NCBI GenBank assembly: GCA_026400555.1
Contig: JAPLOW010000089.1
Span: forward strand, 1-32,887
From: Hyphomicrobiales bacterium
Lineage (GTDB): Bacteria > Pseudomonadota > Alphaproteobacteria > Rhizobiales > Beijerinckiaceae
DNA: 32,887 nucleotides
Reading direction: 5' to 3'
Below the pieces are notes generated by a model. It had not been told where the DNA came from, did not search any database, and saw only the letters and a list, made by a program, of their open reading frames with translations. Position 1 is the first letter of the stretch; each line of letters starts with the position of its first letter. Both the position numbers and the translations under genes were made by a program. Below are positions 15,996 through 24,640 of the stretch, piece after piece.

Positions 15996-16873
15996 GGCTC
16001 GTCGTTCTCGGCATGGGTTATTCGGCGGCGCAATTCGTGGCGCAGGGGCGCGCGCGCTTCGCCAGTGTCAGCGTCACAGTGCGCAGCGCGGAGAAGGCCG
16101 CCCGCCTGCGGGCCGGCGGCTTCGAGGCCTTCGTTCTGTCGGGACAGATGGTTGACCCTGCGCTGGAGACCGCGATCCGGGATGCGGGTGCGCTGCTTGT
16201 TTCCATTCCAGCCGAGGATGGCGGGGACCCTGCCCTGCCGGTGCTCGGTGAGGTGATCCGGACAGCGCCGCGCCTTGGCTGGATTGGCTATCTCTCCACC
16301 GTTGGCGTCTACGGTGATCATCAGGGCGCAGTGGTCGATGAAACATCAGACCTGCGGGCAACCTCGGAGCGCGGGCTCAGGCGGATCGCGGCCGAGCTAG
16401 GCTGGCTCGATCTCGGCGTGGCCTCCGGCAAGGCCGTCCAGGTTTTCCGGCTCGCGGGGATTTACGGGCCCGGGCGCAACCAGCTCGTCTCGATCGCGGA
16501 CGGATCGGCGCGGCGGATCATCAAGGCCGGCCAGAAATTCAGCCGCATCCATGTTGAGGACATCGCTGGGGCCTGTCTCGCCTCGCTCGACAGGCCCGAT
16601 CCGGGCGCCGTCTACAATGTGGCCGACAATGAACCGGCGCCGCCGCAGGACGTGATCGCCTTCGCGGCCGGGCTGCTCGGCCTTCCGGCGCCACGCGAGG
16701 AGCCGTTCGACAGCGCGACGCTCTCGCCCATGGCGCGCTCCTTCTACATGGACAGCCGCCAGATCTCGAACGCGAAGCTGCGGACGCGGCTGGGCTATGT
16801 GATGCGCTATCCGACCTACCGCGAAGGCCTCACTGCCCTGTTCCGGGCGGGCGAAGGCCAACGAAGTCGTTAA
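15992..16873 (+). CDS. NAD(P)-dependent epimerase/dehydratase family protein (YeeZ-like)
   Basis: A 293-residue Rossmann-fold protein of the extended/atypical SDR group. The N-terminus [16 protein letters not shown] is the dinucleotide loop, and [14 protein letters not shown] supplies the conserved Ser/Thr and Tyr, as in YeeZ-type proteins. [11 protein letters not shown] and [10 protein letters not shown] are usual epimerase segments. The classical YxxxK lysine is not obvious. The start overlaps queG by 4 bases (ATGA), so it is translated with it. The substrate is unknown; I would not name a sugar. Confidence 0.8.
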   Translation: MRLVVLGMGYSAAQFVAQGRARFASVSVTVRSAEKAARLRAGGFEAFVLSGQMVDPALETAIRDAGALLVSIPAEDGGDPALPVLGEVIRTAPRLGWIGYLSTVGVYGDHQGAVVDETSDLRATSERGLRRIAAELGWLDLGVASGKAVQVFRLAGIYGPGRNQLVSIADGSARRIIKAGQKFSRIHVEDIAGACLASLDRPDPGAVYNVADNEPAPPQDVIAFAAGLLGLPAPREEPFDSATLSPMARSFYMDSRQISNAKLRTRLGYVMRYPTYREGLTALFRAGEGQRSR

Positions 16874-16890
16874 CCTGCCTCGCAGCGCGC

Positions 16891-17535
16891 CTATTTCGTG
16901 CCGAACATCCTGTCGCCGGCGTCGCCGAGCCCTGGCACGATGTAGCCGTGATCGTTGAGATGGCTGTCGATGGACGCGGTCCAGATGCGGACCTCCGGAT
17001 GTGCGTCGCGCATCTTGGCGATACCCTCCGGGGCCGCGAGCAGGCACACGAAGCGCAGGTCTTTCGCGCCGCGCTCCTTGAGGCGGTCGACGGCCGCGAT
17101 AGCAGAGTTGGCGGTAGCCAGCATGGGGTCCATCACGATGACCATGCGGTCGGCGATGTCCGACGGAGCCTTGAAGTAGTATTCGACGGCCTGCAGCGTC
17201 TCGGGGTCGCGGTACAGGCCAATATGGGCCACGCGGGCTGCCGGCACCATCTCGAGCATGCCATCGAGGAAGCCCACGCCGGCACGCAGGATCGGGGCGA
17301 AGACCAGCTTCTTGCCGGCGATGATCGGGGCCTGCATCTTCTGAAGCGGCGTCTCGATTTCGGTCATCGTGATCGGCAGATCGCGCGTGACCTCGTAGCA
17401 CAGCAGCATGCCAATTTCGTTGAGCAACTGCCGGAAGCTCTTGGTCGAGCGCTCCTTGTCGCGCATCAGGGTGAGCTTGTGCTGCACCAGCGGATGATCG
17501 ACGACCGTGACGCCTGGATCTTTCTGACTTGCCAT
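16891..17535 (-). CDS. upp: uracil phosphoribosyltransferase
   Basis: Upp joins uracil and PRPP to UMP. The 214-residue product has [22 protein letters not shown], the PRPP loop [12 protein letters not shown] (136-145) and the uracil-binding end [14 protein letters not shown]. The loop reads TANSA where many Upp have TGGSA or TGNSA. The gene is last in a minus-strand operon behind urc4 (23-base gap) and urc1. In that context it probably feeds the URC uracil-degradation pathway (URC6 role), not just salvage. Start ATG 17535 follows a strong GGGAGGGA ribosome site; the longer frame upstream to 17757 runs inside urc4 and is not used. Confidence 0.95.
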   Translation of the reverse strand: MASQKDPGVTVVDHPLVQHKLTLMRDKERSTKSFRQLLNEIGMLLCYEVTRDLPITMTEIETPLQKMQAPIIAGKKLVFAPILRAGVGFLDGMLEMVPAARVAHIGLYRDPETLQAVEYYFKAPSDIADRMVIVMDPMLATANSAIAAVDRLKERGAKDLRFVCLLAAPEGIAKMRDAHPEVRIWTASIDSHLNDHGYIVPGLGDAGDRMFGTK

Positions 17536-17558
17536 GCTCGCATTCCCTCCCAAGACCC

Positions 17559-18797
17559 TCAGAATACCGTTCCGTCGCTGATGATGGCCAGCGGCGGGCC
17601 GCCATCCGCACGCTTTTCTTTCGCGATCCGCCGACCGGCTGCCCAGGTGCCGCCTTCGAGGACCTTGGCGAGCGGCAGTTCGGCGGCGCTCAGCCCGAGT
17701 CTGGCACGCATCCTCGCAGCGATGATGTCGAGCAGCGCCACGGTCAGCGCGCGCCACTCGACGACGAGTACGGACGACACGGCATGCCTGCGCGTCCAGT
17801 CAGCGGGGTCCTTCAGGGACAGAACGCCGAAATCAAGCAGCAATCCTCCGTTGCGGTACTCGGGAAGACCGGTGAGGCCATCAATGTCGCGGACATCGTG
17901 ACCGGCCCATTGCAGCGGCTCGATCAGCGAGTAGGTCAGCCATTGCGAGAGCTTGTGGAACGGGACGGCGCTGCCATGCCCCGGGAGCGGGATGCCGTGC
18001 GGATGAAACCACGTATCGCCGCAGCCGGGGACGGCGCCGGCGCGCTCGGGCCAGATGCCGCTGAATTCCTTCAGAACCTCCACCAGCATCATCGACGCCA
18101 GCAGCGGGTTGCCCGACTCCAGCGTTTCGAGGAACAGGTCTGCAAGGATCGAGGGCCGCTGATTGCCGGGCTGATCGGCATGGCGGTCGGCCAGTTCCTC
18201 GCCAAGCCGGTGCAACAGCGCTGTCCGCCCTTCAAGGCCGACAAGCGGATTGTCCGCCCCGACCTGGAAGCCGCGGCGCAGGTCGCCGACCGAGAGTCGC
18301 TGCAGCCGTTCGGCATCGACCCTGAGCGGTTCGCCCGGATGAGCCGAAAACAGTCCCTCCCGGAACATGGTGAAAGAGGCCAGCCCAAGCCCCTCGGACT
18401 TGCTGGCTTCGACGCGCGTGATCGGCTCCACAAAGCGCCAGCCCATCCCGGCCCCCGCATCCAGCAGCACGCTGACAATCACAAGGTCATAGGCGGCCTT
18501 GACGCGCGCCCGCTGCGACGTCCAGTCCGTCGCCTTGTCGAGGTCTGCCCACAGATCGCGGCCGCCGGCACGGAAATGCCGCCAGCGCGCGTGAAACGGG
18601 ATCTCGCCCGTCGGATAGTTCGCGCGCGTGGTCTCGATGACATAGTCGACCACCGCATCAAGGCGGCTCTCGTCGAGCGACAAATGGGCCAGCTCGCCGG
18701 CGCGGGCGTGGTCGAGCAGCTTCCGGGCGGCCATGCGCACGGCTCCGCCGTTCATGAGGCGCTGGTTCAGGCCATGATGGCTGAGAATGCCGGACAT
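17559..18797 (-). CDS. urc4: URC4/urg3 family protein (DUF1688)
   Basis: A 412-residue protein of the DUF1688/URC4 family, required in yeast (Lachancea kluyveri) and found in bacteria with URC1 and Upp for uracil breakdown by a pathway distinct from the reductive and Rut routes. Its precise reaction is not established. It shows family-like segments [18 protein letters not shown] near the N-terminus, [20 protein letters not shown] and [17 protein letters not shown] near the C-terminus. No signal peptide or membrane segment is seen. It starts 3 bases from the urc1 stop and is followed by upp after 23 bases, so the three are one operon. Confidence 0.85.
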   Translation of the reverse strand: MSGILSHHGLNQRLMNGGAVRMAARKLLDHARAGELAHLSLDESRLDAVVDYVIETTRANYPTGEIPFHARWRHFRAGGRDLWADLDKATDWTSQRARVKAAYDLVIVSVLLDAGAGMGWRFVEPITRVEASKSEGLGLASFTMFREGLFSAHPGEPLRVDAERLQRLSVGDLRRGFQVGADNPLVGLEGRTALLHRLGEELADRHADQPGNQRPSILADLFLETLESGNPLLASMMLVEVLKEFSGIWPERAGAVPGCGDTWFHPHGIPLPGHGSAVPFHKLSQWLTYSLIEPLQWAGHDVRDIDGLTGLPEYRNGGLLLDFGVLSLKDPADWTRRHAVSSVLVVEWRALTVALLDIIAARMRARLGLSAAELPLAKVLEGGTWAAGRRIAKEKRADGGPPLAIISDGTVF

Positions 18798-18800
18798 CGC

Positions 18801-20060
18801 TCAGAACTTGTCCAGCCCACGGCCGACCGTGCCTTTCAGCGCATTGTCGCCGGGCGTGCCCTCGGGCGCATAGTAGCCGGCGGCCTTCTTGGCCTCCATC
18901 TCGACCGAGGCGTCCTGCGGGATCAATTCGGGCGGGATCGGCACACGCTCGCCGATCTCGATGCCGGACTGGACCATGGCGTCGTACTTCATGTTCGACA
19001 TCGACATCAGCCGGTCGATCTTCGTCACGCCGAGCCAGTGCAGGATATCCGGCATGAGCTGCTGAAAGCGCGCATCCTGCACACCGGCCACGCATTCGGT
19101 GCGTTCGAAATAGGTCGCGGCGCTGTCTCCGCCCTCCTGCCGCTTGCGGGCGTTGTAGACGAGGAATTTCGTGACCTCGCCGAGCGCCCTGCCCTCCTTG
19201 CGGTTGTAGACGATGAGGCCGACGCCGCCGCGCTGGGCTTCGATGGTGGCTTCCTCGATGCCATGGGTGAGGTAGGGCCGGCAGGTGCAGATGTCGGAGC
19301 CGAACACATCCGAGCCGTTGCATTCGTCATGAACGCGGCACGCGAGTCTCTTCTTCGGATTGGCGAGATCGGCCACGTCGCCGATCACATAGGCCGTCAT
19401 CGAGCCGATCGGCGGCAGGAAGACCTTCATGTCCGGCCGGGTCACCAGTTCGGTGAACATGCCGCCCGTCTGCTCGAACAGGGTGCGGCGCAACTCGTTC
19501 TCGCTCGTGCCGAAACGCTCGGCGACGCCCGGCAGCCACCAGACCGAATCGACCGCGATCTTGGTGACCGAGATATCGCCGGAGGCATGCAGGATTCGGC
19601 CATCGGGCGCGAGCCTGCGGGCGGCCATGGCGGCCGTGATCTCGGGCAGGTTCAGCCGCGCTTTCGTCACGGCAATGGTCGGGCGAATGTCGACGCCCTC
19701 GGCGATCTCGCGGGAAAAGTCGCGCGCCACGCGGTGGCCCCAGGGATCGAGCGAGACGATCTTGCCGGGCGTCGACCACTGCGGATAGGGCCCGATCTCG
19801 GCAGTCGGGTAGGTGTTGGTAAGGTCAGGCCGGGCCGACGGGTTCATGGCGCGGGCAGAGACCGCCAGTGCCCGATAGAGCGAATAGGCGCCGCCATAGG
19901 CGCCGATCACGTTGCGGTCGAGCGGCGTCGTCGTCGCCCCCACAACGGGACCGCGCTCCTCGATCGTGGCGGCGTCCCACTTCACCGGAAAGCGCGAGGT
20001 CGCAGTGCCCGGTTCCGGGTGGGAGGTGAGGCGGATATGAGTGGACCGGTTGGCGGTCAT
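18801..20060 (-). CDS. urc1: GTP cyclohydrolase II-like protein, URC1
   Basis: A 419-residue protein whose C-terminal half resembles GTP cyclohydrolase II (RibA). The three zinc cysteines are present as CNGSDVFGSDICTC (Cys247, Cys258, Cys260, the same 11+2 spacing as RibA), along with YNRKEGRALGEVTKF (RibA-like EGR motif) and an altered SNMKYD region. A long N-terminal extension of about 235 residues is absent from RibA, and no DHBP synthase partner is present. This size and the urc4 and upp neighbours fit URC1, which is thought to act on a uridine nucleotide in uracil catabolism and not in riboflavin synthesis. Start ATG 20060 (MTANRSTHIR) has GGAG in front; an in-frame ATG at 20096 is rejected because it lies in the leader hairpin. 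Confidence 0.85.
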   Translation of the reverse strand: MTANRSTHIRLTSHPEPGTATSRFPVKWDAATIEERGPVVGATTTPLDRNVIGAYGGAYSLYRALAVSARAMNPSARPDLTNTYPTAEIGPYPQWSTPGKIVSLDPWGHRVARDFSREIAEGVDIRPTIAVTKARLNLPEITAAMAARRLAPDGRILHASGDISVTKIAVDSVWWLPGVAERFGTSENELRRTLFEQTGGMFTELVTRPDMKVFLPPIGSMTAYVIGDVADLANPKKRLACRVHDECNGSDVFGSDICTCRPYLTHGIEEATIEAQRGGVGLIVYNRKEGRALGEVTKFLVYNARKRQEGGDSAATYFERTECVAGVQDARFQQLMPDILHWLGVTKIDRLMSMSNMKYDAMVQSGIEIGERVPIPPELIPQDASVEMEAKKAAGYYAPEGTPGDNALKGTVGRGLDKF

Positions 20061-20070
20061 CACGGGGCTC

Positions 20071-20108
20071 CAAAACAAATGTGGCTCCGGACGCAAGAGG
20101 CCGGAGCC
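20071..20108 (-). promoter_or_regulatory. attenuator-like hairpin in the urc1 leader
   Basis: GGCTCCGG (20083-20090) and CCGGAGCC (20101-20108) form a perfect 8-bp stem with a 10-base loop. On the minus strand it is followed by ACATTTGTTTTGG, a T-rich tract, then the urc1 ribosome site and start 23 bases from the stem. This has the shape of a terminator inside the 5' leader, so a regulated attenuator is possible. A simple terminator or operator is the alternative. Confidence 0.45.
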
Positions 20109-20310
20109 GTTCGATCAGGCGTCGCAGCGCCTCACACTCGTAAGGTGGCGCGGCGGAAGCCTGACGTCAACGCGTTGCTCGATGAACATTGCGCAGCCTG
20201 CGTCAAATCCGCCGGCGTTCATGGCGGGGATCGGCTGTTCGTCTTTGCGTCCGTTGGCGATTCTCCGCATAGAGGCAGGACAGACTGATTCAACAAGGCT
20301 GCGTTGCTCC

Positions 20311-21414
20311 ATGATCCGTATCTTCATCCTGATCGCAGCCATGCTGTTTGCAGCCCCGACCTGGGGCCAGAGCGCGGTGCCCGCGAGCACACAGCCCCTG
20401 ACGGTCGCGACGCGGGTTGTGCCGCCGATGGTGATCAAGGACAACAAGGGCGACCTGAGCGGATTCAGCATCGACCTGTGGAACGCCATTGCGCGCGATC
20501 TCAACATGGCCTTCACCTACCGCGAGATCGCGGCGTTGCCGGACCTGCTCGCAAGCGTGCAGACCAAACAGGCCGACCTCGCCGTAGCCGCCATCTCGAT
20601 CACCGCCGAGCGCGAGCGCATTTTCGACTTTTCGCAGCCCATTCTTGACGCCGGATTGCAGATCATGGTGCGCGCGGATCGCGGCGGCCCGCCTCCACTC
20701 TATGCGACGCTGTGGAGCCTGATGACTTCGGGGCCAATGCGTGACCTGTTCGTGCTGATGCTGCTGCTGGCGATCATCCCTGTGCCGTTGGTCTATTTGT
20801 CCGAGCGGCGCAAGCCGGATTCAGTGATCCACGCGCCGTCGGGGGCCGGCAAGATCGGCAATTCGCTGTGGTGGTCGATCACAACCATGGCAGGCCAGGC
20901 CCCCGACATGCCGCGGTCGCTGCTGGGCCGGTTCATCGCCGTGGCCTGGATTTTCACAGGCGTCGTGTTCATCTCCTATTTCACGGCGACCGTGACGGCC
21001 TCGCTCACGGTGCGGCAGCTCGATTCGTCGATTTCGAAGCTCGACGATTTACCCGGCAAGCGGGTCGGCACCGTGCGCGCCAGCACTGCCGACACATTCC
21101 TGCGCGCCCAGCGGATCGAGACCAGCGGGTTCGTGCAGATCAAGGACGCATTCGATGCACTCCAGTCCGACAGGCTCGATGCGGTCGTCTTCGATGCGCC
21201 AGTCCTCAGTTTTCATGCGGCCCGGGAAGGCAAGGGCAAGGTGGTCGTGGTCGGGACGATCCTCAAGCCGGAAGCCTACGGCATCCTGTTCGCTGACGAC
21301 AACCCGCTCCGCAAGGCGGTCAACCAGAGCTTGCTGAAACTGCGCGAGAGCGGGGAGCACGAGGCGATCCGGCGCAAGTGGTTTGGCGGCGCTGAGGCCG
21401 CTGCCGGCGGTTGA
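20311..21414 (+). CDS. ionotropic glutamate receptor-like channel / binding protein
   Basis: A 367-residue protein with a signal peptide (MIRIFILIAAMLFAAPTWGQ), then a periplasmic binding domain split by two membrane helices and a re-entrant pore segment, as in GluR0 and animal iGluRs. Lobe S1 (about 25-125) has ISITAERERIFDFSQPIL, where Arg101 matches the ligand carboxylate-binding Arg. M1 is about 142-163 (VLMLLLAIIPVPLVYL). The pore loop is about 185-202, SLWWSITTMAGQAPDMPRSL, and M3 about 208-234 ends SYFTATVTASLTV, close to the animal SYTANLAAFL gate. Lobe S2 has VGTVRASTADTFL and Asp295 in VVFDAP. There is no TVGYG potassium filter. The ligand is likely an amino acid, by family. It is divergent from urc1 and 38 bases before the HIT gene. 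Confidence 0.82.
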   Translation: MIRIFILIAAMLFAAPTWGQSAVPASTQPLTVATRVVPPMVIKDNKGDLSGFSIDLWNAIARDLNMAFTYREIAALPDLLASVQTKQADLAVAAISITAERERIFDFSQPILDAGLQIMVRADRGGPPPLYATLWSLMTSGPMRDLFVLMLLLAIIPVPLVYLSERRKPDSVIHAPSGAGKIGNSLWWSITTMAGQAPDMPRSLLGRFIAVAWIFTGVVFISYFTATVTASLTVRQLDSSISKLDDLPGKRVGTVRASTADTFLRAQRIETSGFVQIKDAFDALQSDRLDAVVFDAPVLSFHAAREGKGKVVVVGTILKPEAYGILFADDNPLRKAVNQSLLKLRESGEHEAIRRKWFGGAEAAAGG

Positions 21415-21452
21415 GGCTCGACGGCGCACATCGGTGGCCTTAAACAGGCGTC

Positions 21453-21881
21453 ATGACAGACACGACCTTCGCACTCGACCCGCGCCTGGAAGGCGATACC
21501 TATCTGGTGGCTGACTGGCCGCTCTGCCAGGTCAGACTGATCAAGGACGCACGCTATGTCTGGCTCGTCCTCGTTCCGAAGCGCGCCGGCGCCTCCGAGA
21601 TCACCGACCTTTCCCCGATCGACCGCGTGCGGCTCAGCGCCGAGATCGACAGGGCCGCGCTTGGCCTCAAGGCGTCCGTACCCTGCGACAAGCTCAATAT
21701 CGCGGCGCTCGGCAATATGGTGGCGCAGTTGCATGTGCATGTGATCGCGCGCCGCAAGACCGACGCCGCCTGGCCCAAGCCCGTATGGGGCCTCGGCAAT
21801 CCGGAAGCCTATGACAAGGCCGAACTATCCGGGCTGATCTTGCGCCTCATCGCAGCCTTCGACGGAGGCGGCCGCCCATGA
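21453..21881 (+). CDS. HIT-family nucleotide hydrolase
   Basis: A 142-residue HIT (histidine triad) protein. The active-site motif is AQLHVHVIARR near residue 95, and KTDAAWPKPVWG follows. HIT proteins cleave phosphoramidate or diadenosine polyphosphate-type bonds; the exact substrate is not shown. Its 3' end overlaps nudC by 4 bases (ATGA), suggesting a shared nucleotide-clean-up unit. There is no signal peptide. Confidence 0.85.
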   Translation: MTDTTFALDPRLEGDTYLVADWPLCQVRLIKDARYVWLVLVPKRAGASEITDLSPIDRVRLSAEIDRAALGLKASVPCDKLNIAALGNMVAQLHVHVIARRKTDAAWPKPVWGLGNPEAYDKAELSGLILRLIAAFDGGGRP

Positions 21882-22825
21882 ATCCGCATCTCCCGATCAC
21901 GTCGCGCGCCGAGCTTTCGGCCGGTACCGGCTTTGCCGCCAACCTGTTCGACCGGGCCGCCGAGCTGCGCGATTCGCCGGAGGCGCAAACCGTGCTGCGC
22001 GCCGGGCCACTGGCGCGGTTTGCGGTGGTGGCCGGCGAAAGGCCGGTGCTTCGCAGGGTGGGCGATGGCTTCACGGTCTGGCATGATGCGGAAGCGTTGG
22101 ACGAACTCGGCGACGTCGAACACGAGATCCTGCTCGGGCGCGACGATGGCGCGGGGCGCTTTGGCGTCCGCATCGCTGCTGTGCTCGGGGATGCGCTGAA
22201 GGCCAGACCGGAGCTGCTGGTGCTCGACCTGCGCTCGCTGGCCATTCAGGGGCTCGTGCCTGTCGCGGAGCTGGGCGCCGTCGGCGAAACCAAGGCGATG
22301 ACCGACTGGCATGCTCGCCACCGCTTCTGCGCCAATTGCGGCCAGTCCACCGCCGCCAGCCCCGGCGGCTGGAAACGCGAATGCAGCGCCTGCACCGCGC
22401 AGCACTTTCCCCGCACGGACCCCGTGACCATCATGCTGGTGACCCATGGCGACCGGTGCCTGCTGGCGAGACAGGCGCGCTTTCCGCCCGGTATGCATTC
22501 GGCCATCGCAGGCTTTGTCGAGCCGGGCGAAACCATCGAGGACGCCGTGCGCCGCGAGACGCTGGAGGAAACAGGGCTTGCGGTCGGCAAGGTGACCTAT
22601 CTTGCCTCACAGCCCTGGCCGTTTCCCTCGTCCCTGATGATCGGTTGCCTTGCCGAGGCGCTCCATGACGACATCACGCTCGATCAGACGGAACTTGAGG
22701 CCGGGCGCTGGTTCAGCCGCGACGAGGCCCGACTCATGCTGAAGGGCCAGCATCCGGAGGGACTGACCGCGCCAGTGCACATCGCCATCGCGAACACGCT
22801 GCTGACGCATTGGCTGGCAAACTGA
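21878..22825 (+). CDS. nudC: NAD(+) diphosphatase / NAD-capped RNA hydrolase
   Basis: NudC splits NAD(H) to NMN(H) and AMP and removes NAD caps from RNA 5' ends. The 315-residue product has the full architecture: an N-terminal domain, a zinc ribbon with Cys151, Cys154, Cys169 and Cys172, the Nudix box at 212-234 (GFVEPGE ... REXXXEEXG pattern), and the NADH-specific SQPWPFP at 244-250. The start overlaps the HIT gene stop. It ends convergent with pheA, 36 bases apart. Confidence 0.95.
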   Translation: MNPHLPITSRAELSAGTGFAANLFDRAAELRDSPEAQTVLRAGPLARFAVVAGERPVLRRVGDGFTVWHDAEALDELGDVEHEILLGRDDGAGRFGVRIAAVLGDALKARPELLVLDLRSLAIQGLVPVAELGAVGETKAMTDWHARHRFCANCGQSTAASPGGWKRECSACTAQHFPRTDPVTIMLVTHGDRCLLARQARFPPGMHSAIAGFVEPGETIEDAVRRETLEETGLAVGKVTYLASQPWPFPSSLMIGCLAEALHDDITLDQTELEAGRWFSRDEARLMLKGQHPEGLTAPVHIAIANTLLTHWLAN

Positions 22826-22861
22826 GCCGGCTCGGCGCGATGTCCGCGCCAAATGCCGTCG

Positions 22862-23707
22862 TCAGCCTTCCTTGAAGCTTTCGCGGAAGGGGTGAGCCGG
22901 GTAGACGCCGAGGATCTTCACCTCGCGGGAGAAATACTCCAGCTCCTCGAGCGCGCGCTTGAGTGCCGGGTCGTCCGGGTGGCCGTCGACATCGACGTAG
23001 AACATCGTGGCGTAGAAGTGCCCGTCCAGCATGTAGCTTTCGAGCTTGGTCATGTTGACGCCATTGGTCGCAAACCCGCCCATGGCCTTGTAGAGCGCTG
23101 CCGGAATGTTGCGCACGCGGAAAACGAAGGTGGTGATCGTCGGGCCACCGCCTGCCCGGGCATACTCGGGATACTTCGACAGGATGACAAAGCGCGTGGT
23201 GTTGTGCTTTTCGTCCTCGACATCTTCCGCGAGGACATCAAGGCCGTAAATCTCCGCCGCAAGCTTCGAGGCGAGTGCGCCACGGGTGGGGTCCTTCGCC
23301 TCAGCGATGATCCGCGCAGAGCCCGCGGTGTCGCTGGCGACCACAGGGCTGAGACGGTGCTTGCGAATGAAGCCCATGTTCTGGCCGAGCGCGACGACAT
23401 GGCTTTCGGCAGTCTTGAGGCCATCCAGCGTCGCGCCCTTCACGGCCATCAGCTGGAAATGGATCGGCAGGAAGAACTCGCCGATGATGTGCAGGCCCGA
23501 TTTGGGCAGGAGCTGGTAGATGTCGCCGACCCGGCCTACTGTCGAATTCTCGATCGGAATCATGCCGTAGCGTGCCGTTCCATCCTGAACGGCGGCCAGC
23601 GCGTCCTGGAAGGTCGGGCAGGCCAGCGGCGTGCAGTTCGGAAAGACCTCCAGCGCAGCGGCCTGACTGTAGGCGCCGGGCTCGCCCTGGTAACAAACAA
23701 CAGTCAT
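22862..23707 (-). CDS. pheA: prephenate dehydratase
   Basis: Converts prephenate to phenylpyruvate, the penultimate step of phenylalanine synthesis. The 281-residue stand-alone enzyme has YQGEPGAYSQAA, IPIENSTVGRV, the substrate motif NTTRFVILSK, and a C-terminal ACT domain starting near residue 190. The ACT motif is LESYM where many enzymes have ESRP, a substitution that may affect phenylalanine feedback binding; such a form is also usual in related alphaproteobacteria. No chorismate mutase domain is attached. It has GAGGAG before ATG 23707 and lies 10 bases after kdsB. Confidence 0.95.
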   Translation of the reverse strand: MTVVCYQGEPGAYSQAAALEVFPNCTPLACPTFQDALAAVQDGTARYGMIPIENSTVGRVGDIYQLLPKSGLHIIGEFFLPIHFQLMAVKGATLDGLKTAESHVVALGQNMGFIRKHRLSPVVASDTAGSARIIAEAKDPTRGALASKLAAEIYGLDVLAEDVEDEKHNTTRFVILSKYPEYARAGGGPTITTFVFRVRNIPAALYKAMGGFATNGVNMTKLESYMLDGHFYATMFYVDVDGHPDDPALKRALEELEYFSREVKILGVYPAHPFRESFKEG

Positions 23708-23717
23708 GAAGAGCTCC

Positions 23718-24452
23718 TCAGTGTGCCGCAAGGGCGGCGCGGGCGCGCACAAGATCGTCGGGTGTGTCAACGCCGCGAGGGACATGGGCGATGATCCGGG
23801 CATCAATGCGCATGCCATCCTCGAGCGCACGCAATTGTTCGAGCTTCTCACGCAGTTCCAGCGGCGAAGGCGGCAGCGCCACGAAGCGCTCCAGCGCGCG
23901 GCGGCGATAGGCGTAGACGCCGACATGGTGATACAGCGGCCCGTCGCCATAAGGGGCCGTGGCGCGGGTGAAATAGAGCGCACGCATGCGGCCCGGGCTG
24001 ATCATGCTGCCCACCAGCTTGACCACGCTAGGAGCCATCCGTTCCTCCTCGTCGACGATTTCGGCGGCCAGCGTCGCGATCTGAACAGCCGGATCGGCCA
24101 GCGGCTCGATCGAGATCGCGACGGCGCCCGCGTCAATCGTTGGAAAGTCGCCCTGGAGATTGACCACGATGTCGTACCTGCCCTCGGGGTCGAGCACGTC
24201 CGCCGCCTCCTTGATCCGGTCGGACCCCGACTGGTGGTCGGAGCGCGTCATCACGGCGCGGCCGCCCACGGCCTCGACAGCCGCGACGATCTCGGCCGAA
24301 TCGGTCGCCACCGCCACCGGGCCGATGCCAGCCGCGATCGCCTTGCGCCAGACACGCACGATCATCGGCTCGCCGTTGATGTCGGCCAGCGGCTTGTTCG
24401 GCAGGCGTGTGGCGGCCATGCGGGCGGGGATCAGGACAAGCGGGTCGGACAT
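23718..24452 (-). CDS. kdsB: 3-deoxy-manno-octulosonate cytidylyltransferase
   Basis: Activates Kdo with CTP to CMP-Kdo for the lipopolysaccharide inner core, so the cell is Gram-negative. The 244-residue enzyme begins [20 protein letters not shown], the nucleotidyltransferase signature, and has [28 protein letters not shown] and [10 protein letters not shown]. An upstream ATG (24476) is rejected because 24452 yields the usual N-terminus and the promoter below leaves room. The kdsB-pheA pair shares an operon. Confidence 0.95.
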   Translation of the reverse strand: MSDPLVLIPARMAATRLPNKPLADINGEPMIVRVWRKAIAAGIGPVAVATDSAEIVAAVEAVGGRAVMTRSDHQSGSDRIKEAADVLDPEGRYDIVVNLQGDFPTIDAGAVAISIEPLADPAVQIATLAAEIVDEEERMAPSVVKLVGSMISPGRMRALYFTRATAPYGDGPLYHHVGVYAYRRRALERFVALPPSPLELREKLEQLRALEDGMRIDARIIAHVPRGVDTPDDLVRARAALAAH

Positions 24453-24497
24453 GCGTATAACTTTGGTCGGCGTCAAAAAGTCTCAAACTGTTACGTG

Positions 24498-24525
24498 CTT
24501 ATAGGAGTTGCAAACACAGTTGCAA
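24498..24525 (-). promoter_or_regulatory. candidate promoter of kdsB-pheA
   Basis: On the minus strand TTGCAA (24525-24520) and TATAAG (24503-24498) are 16 bases apart, about 46 bases before the kdsB start. The -10 is good and the -35 is fair. The -35 falls in the tandem repeat listed below. Confidence 0.45.
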
Positions 24526-24530
24526 ACACA
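24507..24530. repeat. tandem 12-bp direct repeat between kdsB and cycM
   Basis: GTTGCAAACACA occurs twice in a row (24507-24518, 24519-24530). Each copy contains the palindrome TTGCAA. It lies in the divergent promoter region and may be a regulator site for either gene. Confidence 0.7.
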
Positions 24531-24640
24531 AGCGCAAAGCGGCTAATCAGCAAGGAAATCATGACGGCTTTGGCCGTCCTTGGGCAAAGCGCGCGTTTTG
24601 TTGGCCATCACGGCCCGGAATGCGGCAGACGAGGGAAACA

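Noticed and set aside
17529-20288. 919-residue plus-strand open frame
   Set aside because: Antisense to upp, urc4 and urc1, all of which have family motifs. Its composition is that of a GC-rich shadow.
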